A stretch of 7,545 nucleotides of DNA from positions 1-7,545 of the forward strand of contig SKYG01000184.1 of assembly GCA_007128045.1 (NCBI GenBank). The letters are read 5' to 3'. Every line of letters starts with the position of its first letter. The stretch's first letter is position 1. Shown in pieces: positions 6,085 to 7,545 of the stretch. The notes under the pieces were generated by a model. That model searched no databases and had not been told where the DNA came from. It saw only the letters and a program-made list of their open reading frames with translations. The position numbers were made by a program, and so were the translations under genes. The DNA is from Bacteroidales bacterium. Lineage in GTDB: Bacteria > Bacteroidota > Bacteroidia > Bacteroidales > UBA7960.

Positions 6085-7545
6085 ATGATTAAGATAAGTT
6101 TACCTGATCAATCAGTCAGGGAATACCCACAAGGTGTTACCGGGTTGGATATAGCCAAAAGTATTTCTGAAGGTTTGGCGAGAAATGTACTATCAATATC
6201 TGTTAATGGAGAGATCCGTGATCTTCACAGACCCATCCATGAAGATGCAGCAATAAAACTACATACCTGGAACGATACAGAAGGTAAGTCGACTATGTGG
6301 CATTCTTCTGCCCACCTGATGGCCAGCGCCATTGAAGCTCTTTATCCAGGCACTAAATTTGGTATTGGCCCGGATGTTGAAAATGGTTTTTATTACGATA
6401 TAGACCTGGGAGAAAAAACCATCTCTAGCAACGATTTCGAAAAAATCGAAAAAAAGATGGTGGAGCTGGCCAGGGGAAAAATGCCTTTTGTAAGGAAAGA
6501 AGTTCCTAAAAAAGAAGCACTGGCGTATTATACCAAAAAGGGCGATGAGTATAAGGTAGACCTGATCAATGATCTTGAAGATGGCACCATTAGCTTCTAT
6601 GAGTCAGGAGATTTCACCGACTTGTGCAGGGGGCCTCACCTTCCTGATACAAGTCAGATAAAAGCTGTGAAGCTATTGGCAATAGCCGGCGCTTACTGGC
6701 GGGGCGATGAAAGCCGGAAACAGCTTACAAGGGTTTATGGCATAGCATTCCCAAAACAAAAAGAGCTCGATGAATACCTTGCGATGCTTGAGGAAGCAAA
6801 AAAACGCGATCACCGAAAAATTGGACGAGAGCTGGAACTGTTTGCTTTTTCAGCCCGCGTAGGTCAGGGCCTGCCTCTTTGGCTTCCCAAAGGAGCCGAA
6901 TTACGTGAAAACCTGGAAAAATTCCTTAAGAATGTCCAAAGAAAAGCTGGCTACCAACCTGTTATAACACCACATATAGGCAATAAAAATCTGTACATTA
7001 CAAGCGGTCATTATGAAAAGTATGGAGCAGATTCTTTTCGTCCGATTACAACACCAGCGGAGGGCGAAGAGTTTTTTCTCAAACCAATGAATTGCCCGCA
7101 TCATTGTGAGATTTACAAAATAAAGCAGTATTCTTATAAGGATCTTCCCGTCAGATTTGCTGAGTTTGGCACTGTATATCGCTATGAACAAAGCGGAGAA
7201 CTGCATGGCCTGACCAGGGTGCGTGGGTTCACACAAGATGATGCCCACATTTTTTGTCGCCCGGATCAGGTGAAAGAAGAATTTACAAAAGTAATAGATA
7301 TTGTCCTATTCATATTTAAAGCGTTGGATTTCCAGGATTACAGCGTGCAGATTTCTTTAAGGGATTCTGAGAATATGGATAAATATATCGGCAGCGAAGA
7401 GAACTGGGATAAGGCAGAACAATCCATTATTGAAGCCACCAGGGAAAAAGGACTGGAAGCGACCGTAGAGCTTGGAGAAGCTGCATTTTATGGGCCCAAA
7501 CTCGACTTTATGGTAAAAGATGCTTTGGGAAGAAAATGGCAGTTG
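6085..7545 (+). CDS. thrS: Threonyl-tRNA synthetase (3' end beyond window)
   Basis: This enzyme charges tRNA-Thr with threonine in the cytoplasm. The frame is open from the ATG at 6085 to the window edge, giving 487 residues of a protein usually about 640 long. Domains in order are an N-terminal TGS domain (about 1-62), the editing domain, and most of the class II catalytic core. The editing domain carries the HxxxH pair His73 and His77 (WHSSAHLMA) and Cys181/His185 (DLCRGPHLPD), the residues that clear mischarged Ser-tRNA. The core shows GQGLPLWLPKGAELR, TSGHYEKYGADSF, the zinc ligands Cys337 (KPMNCPHHCEIYK) and His388 (FTQDDAHIF), and motif 2 (RFAEFGTVYRYE). The third zinc ligand, motif 3 and the anticodon-binding domain should lie past the edge. 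Editing and aminoacylation residues are all present so far. No Shine-Dalgarno is seen, as is usual in Bacteroidota. A -7 element stands about 25 bases upstream. Confidence 0.96.
   Translation, partial: MIKISLPDQSVREYPQGVTGLDIAKSISEGLARNVLSISVNGEIRDLHRPIHEDAAIKLHTWNDTEGKSTMWHSSAHLMASAIEALYPGTKFGIGPDVENGFYYDIDLGEKTISSNDFEKIEKKMVELARGKMPFVRKEVPKKEALAYYTKKGDEYKVDLINDLEDGTISFYESGDFTDLCRGPHLPDTSQIKAVKLLAIAGAYWRGDESRKQLTRVYGIAFPKQKELDEYLAMLEEAKKRDHRKIGRELELFAFSARVGQGLPLWLPKGAELRENLEKFLKNVQRKAGYQPVITPHIGNKNLYITSGHYEKYGADSFRPITTPAEGEEFFLKPMNCPHHCEIYKIKQYSYKDLPVRFAEFGTVYRYEQSGELHGLTRVRGFTQDDAHIFCRPDQVKEEFTKVIDIVLFIFKALDFQDYSVQISLRDSENMDKYIGSEENWDKAEQSIIEATREKGLEATVELGEAAFYGPKLDFMVKDALGRKWQL

Noticed and set aside
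6901..7248. A 115-codon minus-strand open frame opposite thrS.
   Set aside because: It is antisense to the thrS catalytic core, including the zinc-ligand region, and shows no family resemblance.

Overview
The window looks like ordinary chromosomal housekeeping DNA from a member of the Bacteroidota. The evidence is the wording of the proteins (a FabG starting MKLLEGKTALITGG and ending in VCGGM, a WbqC-family protein, a two-SH3b NlpC/P60 enzyme without a signal peptide), the absence of convincing Shine-Dalgarno sequences before most starts, and promoter elements of the Bacteroidota type (TTTG, about 19 bases, then TAnnTTTG). Base composition is moderate to AT-leaning and looks even across the genes. 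I see no mobile element, tRNA, rRNA, CRISPR array or defence gene. The genus cannot be fixed from this sequence.

Layout. Left part: fabG (20-766, +) runs convergently into a bifunctional NAD(P)HX repair enzyme (704-2266, -), and the two genes overlap by 63 bases. Middle: a 144-base divergent gap (2267-2410) holds a near-ideal promoter for the repair enzyme and a short tandem repeat. It leads to a WbqC-family gene (2411-3085, +), which overlaps by 19 bases the convergent end of a seven-TM HDIG phosphohydrolase of the PgpH (cyclic di-AMP phosphodiesterase) type (3067-5142, -). Right part: across a 113-base AT-rich divergent gap lies a C40 (NlpC/P60) peptidase with two SH3b domains (5256-6038, +). 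It is followed after 46 bases by thrS (6085 to the right edge, +), which is cut off by the window end at residue 487.

How the genes work together. These are mostly independent core functions: fatty acid elongation (FabG), repair of damaged nicotinamide cofactors (Nnr), probable glycan- or envelope-related work (WbqC family, function not established), second-messenger turnover (HDIG protein), muropeptide cleavage or recycling (C40 peptidase) and threonyl-tRNA charging (ThrS). The strands alternate, so long operons are unlikely: only the C40 peptidase and thrS are co-directional neighbours, and thrS appears to have its own promoter in the gap. I found no good case for an undescribed system. The points most worth a second look are the in-register antisense overlap of fabG and nnr, the compact promoter layout, and the unsignalled C40 peptidase facing the HDIG gene.
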